Shown here piece after piece: positions 1-9,815 of a stretch of 64,000 nt of DNA (position 1 is its first letter; every line of letters begins with the position of its first letter). The translations under genes were made by a program, and so were the position numbers. Below the pieces are notes generated by a model. The model made no database searches, was not told where the DNA came from, and saw nothing but the letters and a program-made list of their open reading frames with translations. Origin of the DNA: JBJXHC01 sp046160825 (GTDB taxonomy: Bacteria; Bacteroidota; Ignavibacteria; UBA10030; UBA6906). Location: the NCBI GenBank assembly GCA_046160825.1, contig JBJXHC010000037.1, forward strand, positions 1 through 64,000, in the 5' to 3' direction.

Positions 1-1
1 G

Positions 2-220
2 TCAACAACAGTTCAATTCTCTGTAGGGACGTATGGCCATACGTCCCTACGAGTGTTTGACGTTCTTGGCCGTGAGGTGGCAACGCTTGTCAACGAACGC
101 CGTCACCCCGGCAGCTACTCAGTCGCGTGGGATGCTTCGAACCTCTCCAGCGGGGTGTACATTGCGACACTTGCTTCAGGTGGACACCGGGCATCCAGAA
201 AGCTTCTGCTGACCAGATAG
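2..220 (+). CDS. C-terminal fragment of a secreted protein with a type IX-like sorting domain
   Basis: Only the last 72 codons lie in the window; the gene starts upstream. The frame reads a beta-sandwich tail with SLRVFDVLGREVATLVNE, then WDASNLSSGVY and a basic end (RKLLLTR), stopping at TAG 218-220. This is the C-terminal sorting domain seen on cargo of type IX secretion in Ignavibacteria and relatives, so the full product is probably secreted or surface-attached. It is close to the tails of the proteins at 783-4868 and 61937-64000. A perfect 28-base palindrome lies inside the coding sequence and adds residues at a point where homologous tails vary. The function of the missing N-terminal part cannot be told. 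Confidence 0.85.
   Translation, partial: STTVQFSVGTYGHTSLRVFDVLGREVATLVNERRHPGSYSVAWDASNLSSGVYIATLASGGHRASRKLLLTR
23..50. repeat. perfect 28-bp palindrome inside a coding sequence
   Basis: Arm GTAGGGACGTATGG (23-36) is followed directly by its exact reverse complement CCATACGTCCCTAC (37-50), with no loop. It lies in frame within the sorting-domain tail and is translated as part of it. GGGACG-type hairpins also occur at 54955-55020, so it may be a member of a dispersed palindromic family; that link is inference. Confidence 0.85.
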
Positions 221-782
221 AACCCGTTTCTTGAGGAGATTCAGGGGTCGCCCTCAGCGACCCTCGAATCCCCCCATCCCCATCATTTCTTCTCATATCC
301 GCTTTTCAATTCTAAGAATGAACAAGGGATAGTTTTTCCCATCCATGCGCGCAGTTCCCGCGATGTTTCTGTCTGCGTTCAAGGCCTGGTTGTCAAACTT
401 GATGTGATCTCAGCGCGCACCCCATGAGGCGCGGCTGCCTCACTCCTGCGGCCCTTGCGTTCTTATTTCTGACAATTCAATCCTGATTGCCCCCCAACTT
501 CGCCCATTCAACTCAAAAAACGTCTGATTGGTGCTCACCTTCAACTGGCATACCCTATGCCTGATGTTATGCGCGTTGGATAGACTCAGCCAATTCCTCT
601 TACATGCCGATTTAATGAAACGAGTATGACGCGTTTACTGTTCTACTGGTGACCTCAGGTATTCAGCTAACGCACCCGATTTCGGGTTGAATCATCAACA
701 ACATTGACAGACGGTCGAACATCACGATGAACACGGTTACCGTTGTGCGGATCAATAATTTTCAATAGAGAGGAAGTGAATA
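221..782. other. 562-bp gene-free stretch
   Basis: No coding frame or RNA gene is recognised here apart from the possible terminator at 245-263. The last bases (GAGAGGAAGTG, about 769-779) provide a Shine-Dalgarno-like site for the gene starting at 783, so the promoter of that gene should lie in this stretch, but no clear promoter motif was found. Confidence 0.5.
245..263 (+). terminator. possible terminator after the first gene
   Basis: GGGTCGC (245-251), a five-base loop CCTCA, and GCGACCC (257-263) form a perfect GC-rich 7-bp stem 24 bases after the stop at 220. No T-run follows, so it is a weak candidate for an intrinsic terminator. Confidence 0.4.
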
Positions 783-3700
783 ATGCACGCGATTTCTAGA
801 AACTGGAGAGCCTTTGCCGTTGCAGTTTTTTTTCTAGCGTCTACGGCTTTCGCGCAGTGGGACAAGCAGAGTCCCGTCCCAACCCACCTTGATGTACGGG
901 GTGTCGGCGCGCCGACAACTGATCGGGTGTTCATTGCTACCGATGACAACTCGTTCGACAACGGTGGCTCGTTATTCGAGTCATCAGACGGCGGGACCAC
1001 CTGGGTTCAACGTGACATTCCCGTTAGTCTGAGCAATCCACTGAACGGACTCTTCTTCCTTGACGGCCAGAACGGGTGGGTGTATGGTAACGAGAACTAT
1101 CGGACGACCGATGGCGGCACGACGTGGATCCAGCTTCCGTCCCTTGGATCAACATACTCCATGGAATTTTACACGACAACCTTTGGTCTCGCGTCAGGGA
1201 ACTTCGACCATTTCGTCAGTCGTGATGGTGGCGGCTCCTGGGTGGAGTCACCCAACGGCATATTCGATTTTGACTTTGCCGACAACCAGATCGGTCTCGG
1301 TGTTGCCGACAGCGCACTGTACCGGACGACTGATGGCGGCACTACATTCACACCTGTTCATATCGGTCTTGCGAATGCAGTGGAGTTTCTTTCCAGCACG
1401 GTGGCCGTCGGTATTGTGGACAGCGCGTTCATCCGCTCGACAGATGGCGGTGCAACCTGGACAACCGGAGCCGCTGCCGATGGAAGAGAAAACCTCCTTG
1501 CCGTATCTGGGGATGTAGTGTTGGCATGGGGACGCGGTGGAAGCTTTCCGGACTATGATGACAGGATATTGCGATCCACGGACGCCGGCCAGACCTGGAC
1601 TGATCTCGGTGAAGTGATGCCGGAAGGCGTCGGTGCCTTCACAGTTGTTGATCCACAAACTGTTGTGGCTGCTGATTTCGTGGGAAACATGTTCCACTCT
1701 GCAAATGCAGGCTTAAATTGGACGCCATCGTTCGTCTCCCCGGGTCCGCTGCCCGGTTTCCTCAGTAGTGCATCGCCGGCATTTGGCGACGCACAGACGG
1801 GCTATTACGGGTATGGGGCCGGATTCGTCATCAAGACCACAGATGGCGGCGCGTCCTGGTCACAGATCTCGAGCGGAACTGGTAATTCTCTTAACGACAT
1901 AGATCGCTTTCCAAACGGTAATTTGATTGCTGTCGGTGACAACGGAACACTCCTCACCAGCAATGGAACGTCACGCTGGATCATCCACGAAGGGCTTACA
2001 TCTCTCAACCTCGCGGCAGTGCAAGTAGTGAACCCGAACGAAGTCGTAACAGTGGATGCAGATGGCCGGGTACACAAAAGCACCAACGGTGGTGAATCGT
2101 GGACAGCGGCAGTCGCAACACCACCATCGTTCTTCCTCGCACAAGACTTGCACTTCACCACGCTCCTTGATGGTTGGGTCATCGGCCAGGGTTTTAATGA
2201 CGGAGCGTTATTCCATACAACTGACGGTGGTGATTCCTGGACACCCGTCACCGATTTCCTGGGATCCTACGTATCAGTAGACGTGGTTGGTACAAACATC
2301 TGGGCAGCTAATGTTGGAGGTCTCTACTATCGAAGCACCGACAACGGCGAGACGTGGATACAGGGTGACCTGCCCGGGTCGCCACCCCAGATCCTGGATA
2401 TGGATTTCTTTAATGAAAGTATCGGCTACGCTGTTGGCTCATTCGGTCAGGCTTTGCGAAGCGATGATGGTGGTGCAACATGGCAGGTCTTGCCGACGCC
2501 AAACGGGAACGATAATTTTACAGACATTTTCCTTGTCGGGGCAAATGAGCTCTGGCTCAGCACCGGCGATGATGTAGCGTACTACTCTGCAACCGGGGGA
2601 CAGAATTGGGCAATCCTAGACATTGGCTCGACCGGGTTTGGCTCATTCACCGCTATTGCCGCCAACGCAGCAGGCGATGCATGGACGGTGGGCTTTCAGG
2701 GATACATTGAGCACTTCACGGGGCCTCCACCTCCGCCCCTCAACCGTCCGCCCGAAGCATCTTTCAATTTTGTTGCCTCGGGGCTCACCGTGAATTTCAC
2801 CGAGACCAGTTCCGATCCGGACGGATTTATCACCGGTTGGGTTTGGGATTTCGGCGATGGCACGGGCACTACCGAACGACATCCGTCCCACACATTCACA
2901 CAGGCGAATACGTATATCGTGCGGCTGACCGTCACTGACGATGACAACGACAGTGGCAGCACCGGACGGATCATTGTTGTCCAGCCCAATCCGGGAGGGA
3001 CATTCGGCGACTTCACCGAGGTGACGCCCCTCGATTCTCTTTTTGTGACGAATCAGGATGAAGATTTCTGGGTGATCACCACCGCTCCGGCAGACTATGA
3101 CGGCGATGGCGATCTCGACATCGCGGTACTCGGCTACTACGTCGTTTACAACCAGAGCGTAGAAGACCTTCTTGTGTTGGTACGGAACGATGGCGTGGCC
3201 GGAGATGGGCGTTGGGAATTCACCTACATCGACGTACCGCTCGGCACTCTCAGCGCGGGGTCATCCGACCTTGCGTGGGGTGATGTGGATGGCGACGGTG
3301 ATCAGGATCTCGCTGTCGGTACCAACGGCGCAACACTCATCTATCGCAACGATGTCGGCACACTCGTTGTGACCGACACCGAACTTCCCGCGTATTGGGA
3401 AGATAACGACCAGGCCGATTTCGATCTACGATCAATCACCTGGGCGGACTATGACAACGATGGTGATCTTGATCTCCTGATTCCATCGGCATTTGACGAG
3501 GAAGTGTTTGAGTATCGAACGGCATTGATGCGCAATGATGGTCCCAACACGACCAATGGGTGGATCTTCACAAAGTTCGATTCTGTTTTTGCACCAACAA
3601 TTCACGCGCAGAGCTCCTGGGCAGACTATGACGGCGACCAGGATCTTGATCTGCTATTGGTTCATATTGCACCGCTCACAGAGGAAGGATTCATCCGTCG

Positions 3701-4868
3701 CTACCGGAATGACGGTAACGGCGCGTTCGTCGCTGAAGACATCCTTGGAACTCTCACCATTGAGCATGGTGAAGCACAGTGGGGTGACTATGATGCCGAT
3801 GGCGACCTCGACATTCTCGTAGCGGGCAACATCAAGGAGCTGGACGGGTCCTTCACTCATATGGCTCTTCGCATTTATCGCAACAACAGCGATGTTTATG
3901 ATTCGTTGGAGGTCATTCCCTGCATTCCTTGCGAAGGTTGGTTTGATCTCACCGCAGCGACCTGGGCGGATTACGATAATGACGGCGATATGGACATTCT
4001 CCTGGCCGGCAATTACAACTCGGGGTCTCAGATCGAAGGAAGGGCAAAAGTCTACACCAACAACGGCGGGGTCTTCGCCGATTCGGGCAACGTACTTCCG
4101 GCACCGCGGGCCAGCGGTGATCGAGGCGGCACATTCTCCTGGCTCGACATCGACGGTGAGGGCGATTTGGATTATTTCATTGCAGGTCAGTATTTCGTTC
4201 CAGGCGGCAATGGACTCGTCGAGGCGCAAATGCATGTCTACCGTAACGACTCACCGGGCCAGAATGTCCCACCATCGGCTCCATCGGGGCTGGGTTCTTC
4301 TATACCGGACAGTACCACGGTAATATTGTCGTGGACTCCGGCGAGTGACGATCACACACCAACGGCTGCGTTGACGTACGATCTCAATCTCTTTCGTAAC
4401 GGTATCCCCGTTGCAATTCCTCGCAGTCTGCCGCAGCCCGGCAATGTTAGCGCCACAACAGAATGGCTGCTGACCGGCTTGCCGGACGGCCTTTATCAAT
4501 GGACTCTTCGCGCGGTTGATGCGGCCTACGTGGGCAGTTCAATTGCCGTGGGAGATTTTACCCTTGGTGCTCTGGCGGTGGATGAACCGGTGGATAATCT
4601 CCCTCGCCACTTTGCAATCGAACAGAACTATCCGAACCCGTTCAATCCGAGCACGACCATCGGATTCCAGATTTCAGATTACGGAATAGTGTCACTCAAG
4701 GTCTTTGATCTGCTTGGCCAGGAGGTGGCGACTCTTATGAATGAGGAGAAGAGTCCGGGGAGTTACAGCATTCGATGGGATGCTTCGAAAGTTGCGAGTG
4801 GCGTATATCTCGCCCGTCTGGAAAGCGCGGGCAAGACCCAGGTCAAACGAATGCTTTTAATGAAGTAA
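783..4868 (+). CDS. large secreted Asp-box / PKD / FG-GAP repeat protein with sorting domain
   Basis: A 1361-residue exported protein. A signal peptide (hydrophobic run ending STAFAQ, about residues 8-24) is followed by some 600 residues of beta-propeller-like repeats with about a dozen Asp-box motifs of the S-x-D-x-G-x-T-W type (SSDGGTTW, TTDGGTTW, STDGGATW), as in BNR and Ycf48-like proteins. A PKD domain (WDFGDG) covers about 655-735. Seven calcium-binding FG-GAP/VCBS-type motifs (DYDGDGDLDI and variants) lie at about 765-1140. A fibronectin III-like region covers about 1165-1265, and the NYPNPFNP sorting domain takes the last 90 residues. A good ribosome site (AGGAAG) precedes the ATG. 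It is probably type IX secretion cargo displayed on the surface. The ligand or adhesive role is unknown, and nothing indicates catalysis. Confidence 0.9.
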   Translation: MHAISRNWRAFAVAVFFLASTAFAQWDKQSPVPTHLDVRGVGAPTTDRVFIATDDNSFDNGGSLFESSDGGTTWVQRDIPVSLSNPLNGLFFLDGQNGWVYGNENYRTTDGGTTWIQLPSLGSTYSMEFYTTTFGLASGNFDHFVSRDGGGSWVESPNGIFDFDFADNQIGLGVADSALYRTTDGGTTFTPVHIGLANAVEFLSSTVAVGIVDSAFIRSTDGGATWTTGAAADGRENLLAVSGDVVLAWGRGGSFPDYDDRILRSTDAGQTWTDLGEVMPEGVGAFTVVDPQTVVAADFVGNMFHSANAGLNWTPSFVSPGPLPGFLSSASPAFGDAQTGYYGYGAGFVIKTTDGGASWSQISSGTGNSLNDIDRFPNGNLIAVGDNGTLLTSNGTSRWIIHEGLTSLNLAAVQVVNPNEVVTVDADGRVHKSTNGGESWTAAVATPPSFFLAQDLHFTTLLDGWVIGQGFNDGALFHTTDGGDSWTPVTDFLGSYVSVDVVGTNIWAANVGGLYYRSTDNGETWIQGDLPGSPPQILDMDFFNESIGYAVGSFGQALRSDDGGATWQVLPTPNGNDNFTDIFLVGANELWLSTGDDVAYYSATGGQNWAILDIGSTGFGSFTAIAANAAGDAWTVGFQGYIEHFTGPPPPPLNRPPEASFNFVASGLTVNFTETSSDPDGFITGWVWDFGDGTGTTERHPSHTFTQANTYIVRLTVTDDDNDSGSTGRIIVVQPNPGGTFGDFTEVTPLDSLFVTNQDEDFWVITTAPADYDGDGDLDIAVLGYYVVYNQSVEDLLVLVRNDGVAGDGRWEFTYIDVPLGTLSAGSSDLAWGDVDGDGDQDLAVGTNGATLIYRNDVGTLVVTDTELPAYWEDNDQADFDLRSITWADYDNDGDLDLLIPSAFDEEVFEYRTALMRNDGPNTTNGWIFTKFDSVFAPTIHAQSSWADYDGDQDLDLLLVHIAPLTEEGFIRRYRNDGNGAFVAEDILGTLTIEHGEAQWGDYDADGDLDILVAGNIKELDGSFTHMALRIYRNNSDVYDSLEVIPCIPCEGWFDLTAATWADYDNDGDMDILLAGNYNSGSQIEGRAKVYTNNGGVFADSGNVLPAPRASGDRGGTFSWLDIDGEGDLDYFIAGQYFVPGGNGLVEAQMHVYRNDSPGQNVPPSAPSGLGSSIPDSTTVILSWTPASDDHTPTAALTYDLNLFRNGIPVAIPRSLPQPGNVSATTEWLLTGLPDGLYQWTLRAVDAAYVGSSIAVGDFTLGALAVDEPVDNLPRHFAIEQNYPNPFNPSTTIGFQISDYGIVSLKVFDLLGQEVATLMNEEKSPGSYSIRWDASKVASGVYLARLESAGKTQVKRMLLMK

Positions 4869-5054
4869 TCAGTTGGCGGTGACTCCTCGGGGGGTGCGAG
4901 AATTACCCTAATGAAACAGACTTTATGCCTCAAAGCGAGAAGTAGAACAGACGACGTTTTATGCGGCGCCACTTGCCGGTTTTAACATAGATCGCTGCAA
5001 AGCAGCAACGATCTTTATCAGATCAATCGTGCTCCATGAGAACATCAGAACACC

Positions 5055-6914
5055 ATGGGATTTTCTGAAAGAGCCCCAACAATCTCATCTCTCCAATCGA
5101 GGAGGGTTGACTCAAAAGAACTTGAGCATATCGCCTTCTCCGGGAGAGACGAGATCGCGCATGGAATCTTCCGCAGCATCCCGAAGGAAGATCGCCACAG
5201 ATATGCCAACAGATACATTCTCAATGAAGTGATTGCGGGTGGCATCAAGAAACTCAGGAAGCTCCTTGCGGCTTCGGCGGAAGAGTCCGCCGCCCAAGAG
5301 AAGGAGTTTGTTGATGAAACGATCAATTTGTTCATCACCACCTGTCGCGACAACGGTACGCAACCGAGGGAATTATTTCTGTCTCTTCAGAACTGGAGTG
5401 AGGAGCTGACACGATTATCGCTCCTTCAGGAAGCGCTGCATTACTATGATGAAGGGCTGGCGTTGGGGATACGCAAGTACCCGGACATGTACATCAGGTC
5501 ATTGATCGCAAAAGCGTCCGTACTAAATATAATCGGCAACTTCCGGGAAGCACAGGCAATCCTCTTCTCACTCGCAACGCGTCCGTACGTTATCCCCGAT
5601 CGCAACCTTATCCCCGATGTCCTATTCAATCTTGGACGAGAGGCTTTATTGGCAGGAGACATAGCCCGTTATAAGAATTTGTTATTCCGCGGCCTGAGGC
5701 ATTTCCATACCCGTGTTGAGAATCGAAAACTCTTCGTTGAACAGATCACGAAGACCTACCGCCGCTCATTCAAGGTAGCGTTTGATACCCGGATTACTCT
5801 ATCAGACAAGGCCGTCTTTTTCTTGCACCGGGTGTACTTCGCAGTAGATGGAGTACGGGCCCTGAAAGCCCTTCGCATAACCACCGCGTTGAAGGCGATC
5901 TTACTGGGGTATGTCTATTGCCTCAACTATGGCCTGAGAGTTTCCGTAACAGATTTGCTTGCCAACGCACAAGATTATGCACCACCGAAACGACAGATAT
6001 TCCTCAAACGGAGAAATGCGCTGGTCACGCGGGCTATGGGTGGAATCGGTGACCTCCTGATGATGACGCCCGGGTTCCACGAGTTCAAGAAGAGACACCC
6101 TCGCGACGAAATCCACCTTGCCATACCAAAGCGCTACTTCCCTGTATTTGAGGGAAACCCCGATGTTAAGCTGGTCGACATCGACAAAGAGCAGTTTGAT
6201 TCATTCCAATACCGGCGATGGTTCAATTTCACAGACTGCCCCGCCTCGCGAGTGGAATCCCGCACCGCTCCGAAAGTGAAACAGGGACGTATCGAGATTT
6301 TCGCCCGTGCGCTGGGGATCAATCCATCTACAGTCCGGCGCATGGACAAGCGTCCGCGATATTTCGTCTTGCCGGAGGAGCGGGCATTCCAGATCAACTT
6401 CTGGAAGGAGCACAAACTGGAGGACAAAAACATCATCGGTATTCAGCTCAGATCGGACGAGGTGTACAGGGACTATCCACAGATGCAACAACTTGTCAAC
6501 CGATTGGTTCAGGATTACCACGTTCTGGTGTTTGATGCTGAAACGATACAGGGATACGACGATGAGCGCATCACTAAAATCGACGGACTGTCGATGCGAC
6601 GGGCGTTTGCGCTGGCATCTGCATGTAACGCGATCATAGCGCCGGATTCATCATTCGTGCACCTTGCCGCGGCATTTGACCTCCCGTGTGTTGCACTCTT
6701 TGGCCCAATCGATGGACATATCCGCACAAGGCACTATCCGCAATGCAAATATCTTGACAGCAAGGAAAGGCTCGGATGCGCTCCTTGTTGGCGCAACGAA
6801 CAGATTCCCTGCAAACTCACAGACATGCGCGCCAGTGTGTGCATGGCGGACATCTCGATTGACGACATCTTCAACGCACTCACCGAGGTTCTACAAGGGA
6901 AAGCAGATCAATGA
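5055..6914 (+). CDS. glycosyltransferase family 9 protein with N-terminal helical repeat region
   Basis: A 619-residue protein. The C-terminal half (from about residue 318) is a family 9, heptosyltransferase-like glycosyltransferase. It opens with NALVTRAMGGIGDLLMMTP, which resembles the nucleotide-sugar enzyme start seen in WaaC/WaaF homologues. The typical acceptor-side motif APDSSFVHLAAAF and the sequence ALFGP are near residues 530-550. A Cys-rich stretch (CAPCW, then C) near 575-600 is common in this family. The N-terminal 300 residues look helical and TPR-like and are not assigned. It begins an operon of overlapping genes for surface glycan synthesis and export, so it probably adds a sugar to LPS or a related polymer at the inner membrane. 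No clear ribosome site precedes the ATG. Confidence 0.8.
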   Translation: MGFSERAPTISSLQSRRVDSKELEHIAFSGRDEIAHGIFRSIPKEDRHRYANRYILNEVIAGGIKKLRKLLAASAEESAAQEKEFVDETINLFITTCRDNGTQPRELFLSLQNWSEELTRLSLLQEALHYYDEGLALGIRKYPDMYIRSLIAKASVLNIIGNFREAQAILFSLATRPYVIPDRNLIPDVLFNLGREALLAGDIARYKNLLFRGLRHFHTRVENRKLFVEQITKTYRRSFKVAFDTRITLSDKAVFFLHRVYFAVDGVRALKALRITTALKAILLGYVYCLNYGLRVSVTDLLANAQDYAPPKRQIFLKRRNALVTRAMGGIGDLLMMTPGFHEFKKRHPRDEIHLAIPKRYFPVFEGNPDVKLVDIDKEQFDSFQYRRWFNFTDCPASRVESRTAPKVKQGRIEIFARALGINPSTVRRMDKRPRYFVLPEERAFQINFWKEHKLEDKNIIGIQLRSDEVYRDYPQMQQLVNRLVQDYHVLVFDAETIQGYDDERITKIDGLSMRRAFALASACNAIIAPDSSFVHLAAAFDLPCVALFGPIDGHIRTRHYPQCKYLDSKERLGCAPCWRNEQIPCKLTDMRASVCMADISIDDIFNALTEVLQGKADQ

Positions 6915-8293
6915 CGCTCATGAGCAAACTGTGCGATGCCGCCGACTGGTTCCGGTCCGACATTCAAGACATCATCACAAATGAACTACGCGAAACGCCG
7001 CGCTTACACCGTAAGCAATGGGAATCAGCAATGATCTTCCTTAACCTCCGTCAAGCAGGAAAGTTGCGGCCCGACAGCCTGGGGCTTTCCATGGGTGGAG
7101 GAAGGGAGTTGATCATGTATGCCATTGCACCACATGTGCAGCAGCTTGTTGTCACGGATCTCTACGATATGCAAACCGATTGGGACTGCGCAAAAACCAA
7201 CGACCCCGATGCACTCATCAAACTGAACAAACCCTTCCCGGTCGATGATGCAAAACTGAAAGCCTTGCGGATGGATATGCGCGATCTTCACTTTCCCGAC
7301 AAATCGTTTGACTTCTGTTATTCGACGTGCGCCGTGGAACACATCGGAGCGCGCGAGGACTTTCTGAAACACTTCAATGAGGTGGCCCGAGTTTTGAAAG
7401 ACGATGGGGTGTATGTGTTCACTACCGAAGTATCGTATGCCAACGAGACAATCAAGGATGAGCATAACTATGTCTTCTCGTTGCAGGAACTGTATGAGAT
7501 CTTAGCGGAAAGCAACCTGATCGCTCAACACGAATTCGATGCGCGCATCACGCGCCACAAGATCAACTACCCGACCCCATCGAACTTGAAGAATCTCTCA
7601 CACTTTACACCTGCGCTATTCACCGAACAAGTGCTCCGGGAAAATCCACATATTCAACTTATGCGGGGCAAGCATCCTTTTACGTGCGGGATTTTTGTCA
7701 TGGGGAAGAGACCTGAAACTGCGAAATCACCTGTGACCGGATTCGTCGGACTAGATTCTTCAAGAACATTCATGAACTCCGGAACAGATGAATATCGAAG
7801 TCTCCTCCAATGCTCAAGCGTAAGCATCAACCCATTCTCGTCGTTGCCGGGAGAATCGTCCCGGTTCTTTGCGGACCACACAGAGTTCTTCTCTCACAGG
7901 GGATCAAGCAACGAGGATACAGAGACGGTCTTTCATTCTGACTACTTCTGGTTTGGTCAAGGAAAAAGGGTTTTCGATGTCATTCTGGATCCAATCGACG
8001 CCGATGAATCGAACATTGAAGTCAGGGTTCACACATTCAAAACGCTTGCCTCAAGACAGGTCGACTGCATTGCAACGGCCTCCCTCAACATTGTCGGTTC
8101 CAACCGACTCGTTTACAGACTCGAAGTCGTTACCGATGAGGAGTGCAACTATGCCATTCTGGCCAAGGCCCGAAGGGGATCCTGTCTGTTCAAACATATC
8201 GAAATCAAGAGCTACCCCTCGCAACTGGCGCCCCAACTGTCTGACATAACTCCATTTGCGAACGAACCAATCAACGAGCCGATAATCGTGTAG
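6911..8293 (+). CDS. class I SAM-dependent methyltransferase with extra C-terminal domain
   Basis: A 460-residue protein whose ATG overlaps the previous stop by four bases (ATGA), indicating translational coupling. The N-terminal 230 residues fit a Methyltransf_11-like fold. A glycine-rich SAM loop (LSMGGGREL) is near residue 57, followed by an acidic strand end (VVTDLYD), FPDKSFDF and AVEHIG near 126-140, and ARVLKDDGVYVF near 157. The remaining 200 residues, rich in beta-strand-like sequence, match nothing I recognise and may bind the acceptor. Its place between a GT9 enzyme and an ABC exporter suggests methylation of a sugar in the exported glycan, possibly as a chain-end cap. That role is inferred from context only. 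Confidence 0.75.
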   Translation: MTLMSKLCDAADWFRSDIQDIITNELRETPRLHRKQWESAMIFLNLRQAGKLRPDSLGLSMGGGRELIMYAIAPHVQQLVVTDLYDMQTDWDCAKTNDPDALIKLNKPFPVDDAKLKALRMDMRDLHFPDKSFDFCYSTCAVEHIGAREDFLKHFNEVARVLKDDGVYVFTTEVSYANETIKDEHNYVFSLQELYEILAESNLIAQHEFDARITRHKINYPTPSNLKNLSHFTPALFTEQVLRENPHIQLMRGKHPFTCGIFVMGKRPETAKSPVTGFVGLDSSRTFMNSGTDEYRSLLQCSSVSINPFSSLPGESSRFFADHTEFFSHRGSSNEDTETVFHSDYFWFGQGKRVFDVILDPIDADESNIEVRVHTFKTLASRQVDCIATASLNIVGSNRLVYRLEVVTDEECNYAILAKARRGSCLFKHIEIKSYPSQLAPQLSDITPFANEPINEPIIV

Positions 8294-8301
8294 GATCATT
8301 C

Positions 8302-9066
8302 ATGGACATTGTAGCAAGACGTTTTACCTGGCAATACGCGGTCACCCAACTCAAACTGAAGTACCGCTACACATCACTCGGTTTCTTCTGGAATTTCCTG
8401 GAACCGGCGCTGTTTCTTGCCGTGCTCAGCCTGGTGTTTTCCGTTGTGAACAAAATGGAAATCGGGGACTATACAGTATTTCTCTTCGGCGCGCTCTTAC
8501 CATGGAGGTATTTTGAGAAGGTGGTGAATACCTGTATGGATTCTGTTGTGGGTGGCGAGTGGCTCCTGAAAAAAATATTCGTCTCACCGTTCTCTCTTCC
8601 CCTCACCCGTTGGATTGTCGCAACATTTGAAGTTCTCTTTTCGTTCGCCATGATGTTTTTATTCCTCGCGGCACTCAGACATCCGTGGACAATCCACCTC
8701 GTGATTCTTCCACTATCAATTCTCCCCTGGTCAATGCTTGGCCTCGGCGTCGGACTTATAGCCGCAGTGTTGTTCACCTTCTTTCGTGATGTTCGCACGG
8801 TCGTTCAGTTGGTCTTGATGCTCGTCTTCTTCTCATCACCGATTCTCTTCAAGGCGGATGTGTTTCAAGCAAGCACGGTTCAGGCCTGGATGGTTAAGCT
8901 GCATCCCATCACTTACTTTGCAGCATTGTTTCAAAAGCCCATCTACGAGGCCATTTGGCCGGATGCAACCGACTGGGTCGTTTCATTCGGTGTTGCTATC
9001 GTCGCACTTGCAATCGGAATCTGGCTGATGAACAAATACAAAAGCGAATTCTATTACCACCTATGA
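8302..9066 (+). CDS. ABC-2 type glycan export permease (Wzm/TagG-like)
   Basis: A 254-residue integral membrane protein with about six hydrophobic segments. It has the N-terminal signature of O-antigen and teichoic-acid exporters: an amphipathic start, then YRYTSLGFFWNFLEPALFL (about residues 23-41), with a later HPITYFAALFQ near the final membrane spans. It would pair with the ATPase that follows, whose start codon overlaps its stop (ATGA at 9063-9066), to flip a lipid-linked polysaccharide across the inner membrane. Length and topology fit the family. Confidence 0.85.
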   Translation: MDIVARRFTWQYAVTQLKLKYRYTSLGFFWNFLEPALFLAVLSLVFSVVNKMEIGDYTVFLFGALLPWRYFEKVVNTCMDSVVGGEWLLKKIFVSPFSLPLTRWIVATFEVLFSFAMMFLFLAALRHPWTIHLVILPLSILPWSMLGLGVGLIAAVLFTFFRDVRTVVQLVLMLVFFSSPILFKADVFQASTVQAWMVKLHPITYFAALFQKPIYEAIWPDATDWVVSFGVAIVALAIGIWLMNKYKSEFYYHL

Positions 9067-9815
9067 TCGCCATGACCACAATATTCAAACTCACCAACGT
9101 CAGCGTCAGGTTTACACAACGGAAATTTATCCGACAAAGCCTGAAGCACACCGTTGCCAATTTCTTCATTGAACAGGAGCAGGAGAAGTTCCGTGCTCTG
9201 ACCAATGTCAGTTTCTCCATCCAAGAGGGAGAGCACGTTGGGGTCATCGGCAGGAATGGCGCGGGCAAATCAACCCTTCTGCGTGTCATGTCAAGGGTAA
9301 TAACACCACAGGAAGGCGGAGTGTATTCAAATGGACAGAAACACATTGTCCCATTGCTGGAACTTGGGATCGGATTCCATCCCGATTTATCGGGGCGGGA
9401 GAACTGCTATCTCTCGGGAACTCTCATGGGATATTCCAGGGTCGAAATGAATGACAAGATGGAAAGCATCGCTTCATTCGCGGGCATTGCGGAGTTCTTC
9501 GACCAACCGGTGAAGACATATTCTTCAGGAATGTACGCCCGGCTTGCGTTCGCCCTCGCAACAGACATCGAGCCCGAAGTTCTTCTCATCGACGAAGTGT
9601 TCGGTGTTGGCGACGAATTCTTCATGCGCAAGTGCATTCTTCGTATGCAACAACTGATGCAAGCAGGGACAACAACGGTATTCGTTTCACACAACCTTGA
9701 CTTTCTCGCTACGCAATGTGACCGCTTGATCTGGCTGGAGAAGGGTACCCTTGTCATGGATGGAAACCCCCCCGAGGTTGCAGCCGCGTACAGAAGGATG
9801 GAGATTGCTGCATGA
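9063..9815 (+). CDS. ABC transporter ATPase for glycan export (Wzt/TagH-like)
   Basis: A 250-residue ATPase. The start at 9063 is chosen because its ATG overlaps the permease stop; an in-frame extension upstream would lie inside the permease gene. Visible motifs are Walker A GRNGAGKST (about 62-70), the ABC signature YSSGMYARL (about 153-161), Walker B VLLIDEVFGVGD (about 175-186) and a switch histidine in VFVSHNLDF. The spaced N-terminal insert before Walker A (RKFIRQSLKHTVANFF) is typical of polysaccharide exporters. It lacks the long C-terminal carbohydrate-binding domain of some Wzt proteins, so it probably does not read chain-end modifications itself. Confidence 0.88.
   Translation: MIAMTTIFKLTNVSVRFTQRKFIRQSLKHTVANFFIEQEQEKFRALTNVSFSIQEGEHVGVIGRNGAGKSTLLRVMSRVITPQEGGVYSNGQKHIVPLLELGIGFHPDLSGRENCYLSGTLMGYSRVEMNDKMESIASFAGIAEFFDQPVKTYSSGMYARLAFALATDIEPEVLLIDEVFGVGDEFFMRKCILRMQQLMQAGTTTVFVSHNLDFLATQCDRLIWLEKGTLVMDGNPPEVAAAYRRMEIAA

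Noticed and set aside
221..782. tRNA or small RNA gene in the first long gap
   Set aside because: No cloverleaf or recognisable RNA motif was found by eye; a covariance-model scan would be needed to be sure.
3654..4235. 193-residue minus-strand open frame inside the large repeat protein
   Set aside because: It is the complement of the Asp/Gly-rich calcium repeats and has no independent support.
8955..9062. Longer N-terminus for the glycan-export ATPase
   Set aside because: It would be encoded inside the permease gene; the ATGA overlap at 9063 is the natural start.
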